This document shows positions 17,226 to 29,200 of a stretch of DNA of 64,000 nucleotides, piece by piece. The notes beneath the pieces are model-generated. The model was not told the origin of the DNA. It saw nothing but the letters and a program-made list of their open reading frames with translations, and ran no database searches. A program made the translations under genes and the position numbers. Source of the DNA: Streptomyces sp. NBC_00663 (GTDB lineage Bacteria; Actinomycetota; Actinomycetes; Streptomycetales; Streptomycetaceae); NCBI RefSeq assembly GCF_036226885.1, contig NZ_CP109027.1:7006001-7070000 (forward strand), written 5' to 3'. Numbering within the stretch: position 1 is the first letter of the stretch; each line of letters begins with the position of its first letter.

Positions 17226-20200
17226 ATGAGCAACGAAGACAAGCTCCGGGACTACCTCAAGCGGGTCATTGCCGAACTGCACCAGACACGGCAACGTCTC
17301 CAGGAGGCCGAGACCGCGGACCACGAGCCGATCGCCATCGTGGCGATGAGCTGCCGCTACCCCGGCGGAGTGACATCCCCGGAGCAGTTGTGGCAGCTGG
17401 TGTCCGCCGGAGCCGACGCCGTTTCGGGCTTTCCCGAGGACCGTGGCTGGGACGTGGAGGGGCTGTACGACCCCGACCCGAACGCCGTGGGCAAGAGTTA
17501 CGCCCGCGAAGGCGGCTTCCTGCACGCGGCCGGCGACTTCGACCCGGCGTTCTTCGGTATATCGCCGCGCGAGGCCCTGGCCATGGACCCCCAGCAGAGG
17601 CTGCTCCTGGAGACCAGCTGGGAGACCTTTGAACGCGCGGGCATCGACCCGGCCTCGGTACGCGGCACCCGCACAGGCGTCTTCACCGGCGTCATGTACC
17701 ACGACTACGGCGCAGGCCTCGACGCCGTACCCGCCGGCCTCGAGGGCTACCTCGGCAACGGCACCGCCGGCAGCATCGCCTCCGGCCGGGTTTCCTACAC
17801 ACTCGGCCTGGAGGGCCCGGCCGTCACTATCGATACGGCCTGCTCCTCGTCCCTGGTGGCCCTGCACTGGGCGGCACAGGCCCTCCGCCGACGTGAGTGC
17901 GCGCTCGCGCTGGCCGGTGGCGTGACGGTGATGTCGACTCCCGGCACCTTTGTGGAGTTCAGCCGTCAGCGGGGCCTCGCCCCCGACGGCCGTTGCAAGC
18001 CCTTCGCGGCGGCGGCGGACGGCACCGGGTGGGGTGAGGGTGTGGGCATGCTCCTGCTGGAGCGCCTGTCCGACGCGCGCCGCAACGGCCACCCCGTCCT
18101 GGCAGTGGTCCGAGGCTCCGCCCTGAACCAGGACGGTGCGAGCAATGGTCTTACGGCGCCGAACGGTCCCTCGCAGCAGCGGGTGATCCGGGCGGCCCTC
18201 GCGGACGCCCGGCTCTCGGCCAAGCAGGTCGACGTGGTGGAGGCGCACGGTACGGGTACGACCCTGGGTGACCCGATCGAGGCGCAGGCGCTGCTGGCGA
18301 CGTATGGCCAGGACCGGCCTGAGGACCAGCCGCTGTGGCTGGGCTCGGTGAAGTCGAACATCGGGCATACGCAGGCCGCCGCCGGTGTCGCCGGAATCAT
18401 GAAGATGGTGATGGCGATGCGGAACGGTGTGCTGCCGCAGACGCTGCACGTCGACGAGCCGTCGCCGCACGTGGACTGGTCGGCGGGTGCTGTTGAGCTG
18501 CTGACCGAAACCATGCCGTGGCCGGAGACCGAGGAACCCCGCCGGGCCGGCGTGTCATCGTTCGGCATCAGCGGCACCAACGCCCACATCATCCTGGAGG
18601 AGGCTCCCGCTCCGGTCTCGGTTGAGGAGGAGCGTTCGGAGAGTGTGGCGCCGGTGGTGGTGCCGTGGGTGGTGTCGGGGAAGTCCGAGGCCGCGTTGCG
18701 GGGGCAGGCGGAGCGGTTGGCTGCGTCTGTGGGTGGTTTGTCGCCGGTGGATGTCGGGTTGTCGCTGGTGGCGGGCCGGTCGGTGTTTGAGCATCGGGCG
18801 GTGGTGCTGGATGGTCTGCCTGGTGTGGAGGCTCTTGCCGAGGGCCGTGAGGCTGTGGGTGTGGTGCGGGGGAGTGCGGGGGGTGCGGATGGCCGTGCCG
18901 TGTTCGTGTTCCCGGGTCAGGGGTCGCAGTGGCTGGGGATGGCGGCTGAGTTGCTGGAGTCCTCCCCGGTGTTCGCGGAGCGGATCGGTGAGTGTGCGGT
19001 TGCGTTGGCGCCGTTCGTGGACTGGTCGCTGACGGACATCCTGCGGGACGCCGACAGCGAGGCCTGGTTGGAGCAGGTAGATGTGGTGCAGCCGGTGCTG
19101 TGGGCGGTCATGGTCTCGCTGGCTGAGGTCTGGCGCTCGTACGGTGTCGAGCCGGCCGCGGTGATCGGTCATTCGCAGGGCGAGATAGCCGCCGCCGCTG
19201 TCGCCGGTGCGCTGTCGCTTGAGGATGCGGCGAAGGTGGTGGCGCTGCGTAGTAAGGCCATTCGGGCGTTGTCCGGGCGCGGCGGGATGGTGTCGGTCTC
19301 CCTCGGCATCGAAGACGTACAGGAGCGGCTGACTGCCTGGGATGGTCGTCTGGCGGTGGCGGCGGTCAACGGCCCGGCCATGGTGGTCGTTTCGGGTGAC
19401 GCCGATGCCTTGGACGAGCTGCTGGCCGTTTGTGAGGCGGACGGGGTCCGGGCTCGTCGTATCGCGGTGGACTATGCCTCGCACTGCGCGCATGTGGAGG
19501 AGATCGAGGACGTTCTCCTGCGGGAGTTGGCGGGTATCACTCCCCGGGCCGCATCGGTGCCGTTCTACTCGACCGTCACGGCCGAGGTGCTGGACACGAC
19601 GGCCCTCGACGCGGGCTACTGGTATCGCAATCTGCGCCAGACGGTCCGTTTCGCCGACACGGTGCGCGCCCTGTTGGATGACGGTTTCCGGTTGTTCGTC
19701 GAGTCGAGTGCGCATCCTGTGCTGACGATGGGTGTCGAGCAGACCGCCGAGGCTCACGTCAACTCGCCTGTCACCGCGGTGGGTTCACTGCGCCGCGACG
19801 AGGGTGGTCTGGAGCGGTTCCTGACTTCCGCTGCCGAGGCGTTCGTGGGCGGTGCGCCCGTCGACTGGGCCGGTCTCTTCGACGGCACGGGTGCCCGCCG
19901 CATCGACCTGCCCACCTACGCCTTCCAGCGTGAGCGGTACTGGCTGGAGAGCACCGGCGCGGTGGTGAGTCAGAACGCCGCTGCCGGTCTGGGGCTCGGT
20001 TCCGCCGATCACCCGCTCTTGGGAGCGGTCGTGGCGCTGGCCGATGCGGAAGGGTTCCTGCTGACGGGGCGGCTGTCCCTGCGTACGCACCCCTGGCTGG
20101 CCGATCACGCGGTGGCCGAGACGACATTGCTGCCGGGGACGGCGTTCGTGGAGCTGGCGTTGCGCGCCGGGGACGCGGTCGGGTGTGACCGGGTGGAGGA

Positions 20201-23200
20201 GCTGACGCTGGAAGCGCCACTCGTCCTGCCCGACAGCGGCGCCGTACAGGTGCAGTTGACGGTCGGTGGAGCGGACGCGGCGGGGCGGCGTCCGGTGGCG
20301 GTGTACTCGCGGCCGGAGGACGCTTCCGAGGGATCCTGGACGCGGCACGCCACGGGCACGCTGACGGACGGCCGGGTCGGTGATGGCGACGAGGCCTCGG
20401 TCGCCGCGGCACTCGCCGTCTGGCCGCCGGCCGGTGCGGAGCCGGTCGCGGTGGACGACCTGTACGAGCGGCTCGCGGCCACGGGGCTGCAGTACGGTGC
20501 CGCCTTCCAGGGCGTACGGGCGGCGTGGCGACGGGGCGACGAGGTGTTCGCCGAGGTCACTCTCGCCGAGGAACAGCGCGCCGGCGCGGGTCGCTTCGGC
20601 CTGCATCCCGCGCTGCTGGACTCCGCCCTGCACGCCATGGCGTCGGGAGCGGACGACCCGGAGCGCGGCGACAGCGAACGGCGTCCCGGGCTTCCGTTCG
20701 TCTGGGGCGGCGTGTCCCTGTTCGCCACGGGTGCGGACGCGCTGCGCGTTCGGCTCGCTCCAGCCGGAACGGACGCGGTGTCCGTGTTCGTCGCCGACAC
20801 CACGGGAGCGCCGGTCGCGGCGGTGACATCCCTGGTGACGCGCACCGTGTCACCGGAGCAGCTGGGGGCTGCGGCACGGCTCACCGGCGAGGCGCTGTTC
20901 CGCGTCGCGTGGCGCAAGATCGAGCCGCGCACCTCGGCGCCGTCCCCGGTGACCCTGGTCTGCCCGGACCTGGAGGAGCTGCGGGCCGCCGTGGCGGCGG
21001 GAACCGAGACAGTGCCGGACGTGGTGCTGGCCTCCTTCACGACCCGCACGGATGACAGCATCGGTGGGGGCGTCGGTGATCCGGCCGCCGTGCGGTCGGC
21101 GACGCGTCGTGCGCTGGAGGCGTTGCAGGAGTGGCTGGCCGAGGAGCGGTTGGCCGGGTCGCGGCTGGTCGTGACGACGCGGGGCGCGGTGTCCGCGGAA
21201 CCCGGTGAGGACGTGACCGATCTGGCGGCTGCCGCGGTGTGGGGTCTGGTGCGGTCGGCGCAGGCCGAGCACCCGGACCGGTTCGTCCTGCTCGACCTGG
21301 ACGGGCAGGAGACGCCCGGTGCGATGCTGGACGCCGTGCTCGCCACCGGTGAGCCGCAGATCGCCGTACGGTCGGGAGAACTGCTCGCTCCGAGACTGGC
21401 ACGGGCCTCGGCCCAATCCCTGGCCGGATCCGGTGCTGTCCCTGCCCCTGCCTCTGCCCCTGCTTCCGGTTCCGCGTCGGCCGGCTCTTGGAACCCGGAC
21501 GGCACCGTAGTGCTGACTGGCGCCACCGGCACACTGGGCGCCCTCGTGGCGCGGCATCTGGTCGCCGAGCATGGCGTACGGCATCTGCTGCTGGTCTCCC
21601 GGCGTGGCCGAACGGCACCGGGCGCCCCCGAACTGGAGGTGGAGCTCACGGAGTTGGGCGCGTCGGTGACTGTCGCCGCCTGCGACATCGCCGATCGGTC
21701 GGCACTCGCGGAGTTGCTGCGGGCCGTGCCCGCCGAGCATCCGCTGACCGCGGTCGTCCACGCGGCAGGCGTCCTGGACGACGGTGTCGTGGAGTCGCTG
21801 ACGCCGGACCAACTCGACGCAGTCCTGAGGCCCAAGGTGGACGCGGCCGTCCACCTCCACGAGCTGACCCGGGATCTGGACCTCGCCGCGTTCGTCCTCT
21901 TCTCCTCCGCCGCCGGGACGTTCGGTGGCGCCGGGCAGGGCAACTACGCGGCGGCGAACGCGTTCGTGGACGCCCTGGCGGCGCACCGGCGGGCACACGG
22001 CCTGCCGGCAGTCTCGCTGGGCTGGGGCTTCTGGGCCGAACGCAGTGGAATGACGGGCCACTTGGCCGACGCGGACGTGCGACGCATGCACCGCGCCGGC
22101 ATCGCCGCCCTTACGTCGGAGGAGGGCCTCGCCCTGTTCGACGTCACAGCGATCCCGGCGACCGGCTCGGCCACGTCGGACGCGGTCCTGCTGCCCATAC
22201 GCCTCGACCTGCCCGCACTGCGCGCCCAGGCCGCGTCCGGTGTCGTACCGACGCTGCTGAGGGACCTGCTGCGCATCCCCACCCGCCGCACGGTGGAGGC
22301 ATCCGGTACTGGTACCGGTACCTCGGCGCTGTGGCAGCGCCTGACACCATTGCCGGAGGCCGAACAGAACGAGGTCTTGCGGACGCTGGTGTGCACCCAT
22401 GTCGCCGCGGTCCTCGGCCACGCCGACGAGACCGCGGTGGACAGCGACCGCGCGTTCAAGGAGCTGGGCTTCGACTCGTTGACGGCGGTGGAGCTGCGTA
22501 ACCGGTTGAATGCGGCTTCGGGGTTGCGGTTGCCGGCCACGCTTGTCTTCGACTATCCCTCGCCGGCGGCCTTGGCTCGGTATCTGCTGGCGGAGCTGTC
22601 GGTGGCGGCGGGTGAGATGGTCGGCGCCGTCTCCGCGAGCCCGGGGCTGCCTGGTGCCGGGACGGCGACGGTGGTGGACGAGCCGATCGCGATCGTCGCG
22701 ATGAGCTGCCGCTACCCGGGCGGCGTACGCACCCCCGAAGACCTCTGGCAGCTCCTCGAGCGCGGCACGGACGCCATGGCCCCGTTCCCGGACGACCGCG
22801 GCTGGGACATCGAGGAACTCTACGAACCCGGTTCGGAAACCCCGGGGAAGATCCATGCCCGTGAGGGCGGTTTCCTGTATGACGCGGGTGACTTCGATCC
22901 GGCGTTCTTCGGTATTTCGCCGCGTGAGGCGCTGGCGATGGATCCGCAGCAGCGGTTGCTGTTGGAGACGTCGTGGGAGGCGTTGGAACGGGCGGGTATC
23001 GACCCGGCGTCGGTGCGGGGCAGCCAGACCGGCGTCTTCGCCGGGATCATGCACCACGACTACGGCCTGTTGCAGGGCCCCGAAGGCACTCCCGGCTCTC
23101 CCAGCCCCGGCAGCATCGTGTCCGGCCGTATCTCGTACACGTTCGGATTCGAGGGTCCTGCGGTGACGGTGGACACGGCGTGTTCGTCGTCGCTGGTGGC

Positions 23201-26200
23201 TCTGCATCTGGCGGTGCAGTCACTGCGGCAGGGGGAGTGTTCGCTGGCGTTGGCCGGTGGTGTGACGGTGATGGCGACGCCGGCGTTGTTCGTGGAGTTC
23301 AGTCGTCAGCGGGGTCTTGCTCCGGATGGCCGGTGCAAGACGTTCGCGGCGGGTGCGGATGGCACGGGGTTCTCCGAGGGTGCGGGGATGCTGCTGCTGG
23401 AGCGGTTGTCGGACGCGCGTCGTAACGGGCATCGGGTGCTGGCGGTGGTGCGTGGTTCGGCGATCAACCAGGACGGTGCGAGCAATGGTCTTACGGCGCC
23501 GAACGGTCCCTCCCAGCAGCGGGTGATCCGCGCCGCGCTGGCGAACGCTCACGTCCCGGCTGCCGAGGTGGATGTGGTGGAGGCGCACGGTACGGGTACG
23601 AAGCTGGGTGATCCGATCGAGGCGCAGGCGCTGCTGGCGACGTATGGCCAGGACCGGCCGGAGGATCGGCCGCTGTGGCTGGGCTCCATCAAGTCGAACA
23701 TCGGGCATACGCAGGCTGCGGCCGGTGTGGCTGGTGTGATGAAGATGGTGATGGCGATGCGGAACGGTGTGCTGCCGCAGACGCTGCACGTCGACGAGCC
23801 GTCCCCGCATGTGGACTGGTCGGCGGGTGCTGTCGAGCTGGTGACGGAGTCGATGCCGTGGCCGGAGAGTGGCCGGCCCCGCCGGGCTGGTGTGTCGTCG
23901 TTCGGCATCAGTGGGACGAACGCGCATGTGATTTTGGAGCAGGCTCCGGTCTCGGTCGAGGTTGAGCGTTCGGAGAGTGTGGCGCCGGTGGTGGTGCCGT
24001 GGGTGGTGTCGGGTAAGTCTGAGGCTGCGTTGCGGGGGCAGGCGGAGCGGTTGGCTGCGTCTGTGGGTGACTTGTCGCCGGTGGATGTGGCGTGGTCGCT
24101 GGTGGCGGGCCGGTCGGTGTTTGAGCATCGGGCGGTGGTCCTGGATGGTCTGCCTGGTGTGGAGGCTCTTGCCGAGGGCCGTGAGGCCGCGGGTGTGGTG
24201 CGGGGGCAGGTCGTGCCGGGGAAGCTGGCGGTGCTCTTCTCCGGGCAGGGCAGTCAGCGGGTGGGGATGGGCCGGGAGTTGTATGAGGCCTTCCCTGTCT
24301 TCGCCGAGGCTTTCGATGAGGTGTGTGCGCAGTTCGATGGTCTGCTGGGCAGGTCGTTGCGTGAGGTCGTCTTCGGGGACGGCGATGCACTGGATGCGAC
24401 AGGGTTCACGCAGTGCGGCCTGTTCGCTGTGGAGGTGGCGCTTTTCCGTCTGGTGTCGTCGTGGGGTGTGACGCCGGATGTGGTGGGTGGGCATTCGATC
24501 GGTGAGATTGCTGCCGCGTTCGTGGCGGGGGTGTGGTCGCTTGAGGACGCCTGTGTGCTGGTGGCGGCGCGTGGCCGGTTGATGCAGGCGCTGCCGTCGG
24601 GTGGCGTGATGGTGTCGGTGAGGGCCGCGGAGGCGGTGGTTGTTCCGCTGCTTGAGGGCCTGGACGAAGTCGGCGTGGCTGCGGTGAACGGGCCGTCGTC
24701 GGTGGTGGTTTCGGGTGCTGAGGCCGCGGTGACGGCTGTCGTGGAGCGGCTGGAGCAGCAGGCGGTGAAGACGCGTCGGCTGCGGGTGTCGCATGCGTTC
24801 CACTCGCCGTTGATGGAGCCGATGCTGGACGAGTTCCGGGAGATCGTCGGCCGGTTGACGTACTCGGTTCCGCGGATCCCCGTGGTGTCGAATCTGACGG
24901 GTGAGCTTGTCGCGGATGAGGTGTGTGATCCGGGGTATTGGGTGCGGCATGTGCGCGAGGCGGTCCGTTTCGCCGACGGCATCACCCGCCTGACCGCTCT
25001 GGGTGTGACGGCCTGCCTGGAACTGGGCCCCGATGGAGTGTTGTCCGGTATGGGGCAGGACAGTGCCCCGGAGATGCTGTTCGCGCCGGTACTGCGCAAG
25101 GACCGCAGCGAAGCAAGTGCGGTGCTGGAGGCACTCGCGCAGGTCTACGTCCAGGGCCACGGCGTGGACTGGGCCGCCTACCTCGCGCCTTTCGATCCGC
25201 GGCGGGTGGAACTGCCCACCTACGCCTTCCAGCGGGACCGGTATTGGCTGGAGGCGGCGCCGGCGGCGGGTGATGTCACCTCGGTGGGTCTGGGAGTAGC
25301 GGGTCACCCGCTCCTCGGTGCGGCCGTGACGCTGCCCGACTCCGACGGCTGCCTCTTCACCGGCCGACTGTCCCTGGCGTCACACGGCTGGCTGGTCGAC
25401 CACCGGGTCATGGGGGCGGTGCTGCTGCCGGGAACCGCGTTCGTCGAACTCGCGCTGCACGCCGGTGGCTGGGTCGGATGCGAGCGGCTCGAGGAGCTGA
25501 CGCTCGAGGCGCCCCTCGTGCTGCCGGAGCGGGGCGGTGTCCAGGTGCGGGTGGCAGTCGCCGACGCCGATGAGTCGGGCAGCCGAACGCTGACCGTGCA
25601 TTCGCGCCCGGACGACGAGACCGCGCCGTGGACCCGGCACGCCACGGGCCGGGTCGCGCCGGAAGTGGCGCCCCCCGACGCCGATGAGCGCGTGTGGCCG
25701 CCGCGCGGCGCCGAGGCCCTGGCCCTGGACGGGTACTACGAGCGCGCCGCCGGTACGGGCCTGCGGTACGGGCCGGTCTTCCAGGGCCTGCGGGCCGTAT
25801 GGCGGCGCGGTGACGACGTGTTCGCCGAGGTCGCGCTCTCGGAAGAGACGGCGGCGGAGTCGGGCCGCTTCGGTGTGCACCCGGCCCTGCTCGACGCGGC
25901 CCTGCACGCGATGGGCGCTGCGGCCGACCCGTCGGGCGTGCCCGGGTCACCGGAGTCGTCGGCTGCGATCCGGCTGCCGTTCTCCTGGAGCGGCGTGTCG
26001 GTGTACGCCAGGGGCGCCTCGGCGCTCCGCGTACGCCTGAGCCCCGGCGGAGCCGACGGTTCGGAGCTGTCGCTCGAGGTGAGGGATCAGAGCGGCGGGC
26101 TCGTGGCCCGCGTGCGGTCGCTGGTGACGCGTCCCGTTTCCGCCGAGCAGATCAGCACGGCGGGCGGTGTCCTCAACCAGTCGCTGTTCCGGCTGGGATG

Positions 26201-29200
26201 GCGCGCCGTGCCCGGTGCCGTCGAGGCGCGGGCCCGGCACGTCGGCACCGCGCCGGTCCTGCTGGGCTGGGCCGGAGTGACGTCCCGGGACGCATGGGCG
26301 GAAGGAGTGCTCGACCTGACGTCGTACCACGCGGACCTCGACGTGCTGCGTGCCGCGATCGACGCCGGTACGGCCGTGCCGCCGGTGGTCGCCTGTGTCC
26401 TGCCGTCCGCGTCGGGCGTGGACGCCGACGCGGCGCGAGAGGCGGTGCACCGGGGCCTGGAGCAGGTCCAAGGCTGGCTGACGGAGGAGCGGTTCGCCGA
26501 CTCGCGGCTGCTGATCGTCACGCGTGGTGCGGTGGCGGTCGAGGACGGCGACGGCGTCACGGACCTCGCCGCGGCCGCGGTATGGGGGCTGGTGCGGAGC
26601 GCGCAGAGCGAGCATCCCGGCCGGTTCGTCCTGGTCGACCTGGAGGCCGGCGAGGAGCACCCGACCGCCGAGCCCTGCGCGTTCACCGTCGAGGACCTCT
26701 CGTTCCTGTCCGCCGTGGCGGCCTGCGGCGAGCCCCAGACGGCGGTCCGGGGCGGGTCCCTGCTGGCCGCGCGTCTGGACCGGGTGCGCGCCACCGAAAC
26801 GGCCCCGGAGCCCTCGGCGACCTGGGACGCGGCGGGCACGGTCCTGCTGACCGGCGCCGGCGGCACCCTCGGCAGGCTGGTAGCACGCCATCTCGTGACG
26901 GAACTCGGCGTCCGGAACCTGCTGCTCGTGAGTCGGCGGGGCGCGGACATCGACGGTGCTTCCGAGCTGGAGTCGGAGTTGTCGGCCACCGGCGCCTCCG
27001 TGACCTGGGCGGCCTGTGACGTGGCGGACCGGGCGGCATTGGCGACCGTACTGGAGAGTGTTCCGGCGGATCGTCCGTTGCGCGCGGTGGTGCACACCGC
27101 CGGAGTGCTCGACGACGGCGTCATCGACTCGCTCACCCCGGAGCGCGTCGACACGGTCCTGCGTCCGAAGGTGGCCGCGGCGGTCAACCTCCACGAACTG
27201 ACGCACGGTCTGGACCTGTCGGCCTTCGTGCTGTTCTCCTCGGCCGCAGGCACCTTCGGGACCGCCGGCCAGGGCAATTACGCCGCCGCCAACGCGTTCC
27301 TCGACGCGCTCGCACGGCACCGTCGCGCGACCGGCCTGGCCGGACTCTCCCTCGCCTGGGGACTGTGGGACACGGCCGACGGCATGGCGGGTGGACTGGC
27401 CCGCACCGATCTGCGCCGCATCGAGCAGTCCGGTGTGCTGGGTCTGGCCCCCGAAGAAGGACTGACCCTGTTCGACACCGCCTGCGCGGCGGACACACCG
27501 GTGGTGGTCCCGTTGCGACTGGACCCGGCGCAGGCCGGACGCGGTGGCGAAGTGGCCCACGTGCTGCGCGACTTGGTACGGCACACGCACCGCCGATCTG
27601 CCGACACCACCCGTGCCGCGGGATCCTCGCAGCTGCGCGAACAGCTCGCCGGAGCCTCGGCCGCGGACGGTGAACGACTGGTCCTGAACGTCGTACGCCA
27701 GAACGTGGCCGCTGTCCTCGGACACGCGGAGGCCGACGCGGTGGAACCGGGCCGGGCCTTCAACGACTTCGGCTTCGACTCGCTGACGGCCGTGGAACTG
27801 CGCAACCGACTTACCACGGCCACCGGACTGCGCCTGCCCGCCACTCTGGTCTTCGACTACCCGTCCCCGCTGGCCCTGGCCCAGTACCTCCACCAGGAAC
27901 TGACCGGCCGCGAGGACACCGCACACGCCACGGCCCCTGCCCTGCCCTCCGGCCCGTCCGGCGGGGACGGCGAGGACGACCCGGTGGTCGTCATCTCCAT
28001 GGGCTGCCGCTTCCCGGGCGGCGTCCGCACCCCCGAAGGACTGTGGAGCCTGCTCGCCGCGGGCGAGGATGCCGTTTCCGGCTTCCCCGAGGGGCGTGGC
28101 TGGGACATGGAGGGGCTGTACGACGCCGACGCCGACTCGGACGGCACGAGCTACGTCCGCGAAGGCGGCTTCCTGCACGGAGCCGGCGACTTCGACCCGG
28201 CGTTCTTCGGTATATCGCCGCGCGAGGCCCTGGCCATGGACCCCCAGCAGAGGCTGCTCCTGGAGACCTCCTGGGAGACCTTCGAGCGGGCGGGTATCGA
28301 CCCGGCGTCGGTGCGGGGCAGCCAGACCGGCGTCTTCGCCGGCCTCATGTACCACGACTACGGTTCCCAGTTGCAGAGCATCCCCGAAGGCGCCGAGGGC
28401 TACCTCGCGACGGGCGGTTCCGGGAGCATCGCCTCCGGCCGTATCGCCTACACCTTCGGTTTTGAGGGGCCCGCGGTGACCATCGACACCGCCTGCTCGT
28501 CGTCGCTGGTGGCCCTGCATCTGGCCGCGCAGTCACTGCGCCAGGGGGAGTGCTCGCTGGCGCTGGCCGGTGGCGTGACGGTGATGTCCACCCCCGCGAC
28601 CTTCGTGGAGTTCAGCCGTCAGCGCGGCCTCGCTACGAATGGCCGCTGCAAGCCTTTCGCGGCGGCCGCCGACGGCACCGGGTGGGGCGAAGGGGTCGGT
28701 CTGCTCCTGTTGGAGCGCCTGTCCGACGCGCGCCGCAACGGCCACCCCGTCCTGGCAGTCGTCCGAGGCTCGGCCGTCAACCAGGACGGTGCGAGCAATG
28801 GTCTTACGGCGCCGAACGGTCCCTCCCAGCAGCGGGTGATCCGCGCCGCGCTGGCGAACGCCCAGGTCTCCGCCACCGACGTCGACGCGGTCGAGGCGCA
28901 CGGTACGGGTACGAAGCTGGGTGATCCGATCGAGGCGCAGGCGCTGCTGGCGACCTACGGTCAGGACCGGCCGGAGGACCGTCCCCTGCTGTTGGGCTCC
29001 ATCAAGTCGAACATCGGGCACACCCAGGCCGCGGCCGGTGTCGCCGGAATCATCAAGATGGTGCAGGCGATGCGGCAGGGCGTGCTGCCGCGGACACTCC
29101 ACGTCGACGAGCCCACCCCGCACGTCGACTGGTCCGCCGGAGCCGTCGAACTGCTCACCGAGTCCACGCCATGGCCCGAAACGGGCCGACCGCGCCGGGC

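Larger units (their letters stand above)
22678..27905 (+). other. PKS module 5: KS-AT(malonyl)-DH-KR-ACP
   Basis: AT motifs GHSIG and HAFH predict malonyl-CoA. The DH motif H-RVM-G-AVLL-P (near 25400) and LDAALH are intact. The KR has TGAGGTLG, HTAGVLDD and GQGNYAAAN (B-type). The ACP has GFDSL. KR and ACP resemble those of module 3 (shared ASVTWAACDVADR, VAAVLGH and HQEL), in line with a duplicated module pair. Confidence 0.92.

Noticed and set aside
12087..18470. Very long reverse-strand open frame (over 2000 codons) opposite the PKS genes
   Set aside because: It is a shadow of the forward PKS frame in GC-rich DNA. Its translation is repetitive Arg/His/Pro/Gln-rich sequence without domains, while the forward frame has complete PKS domains.
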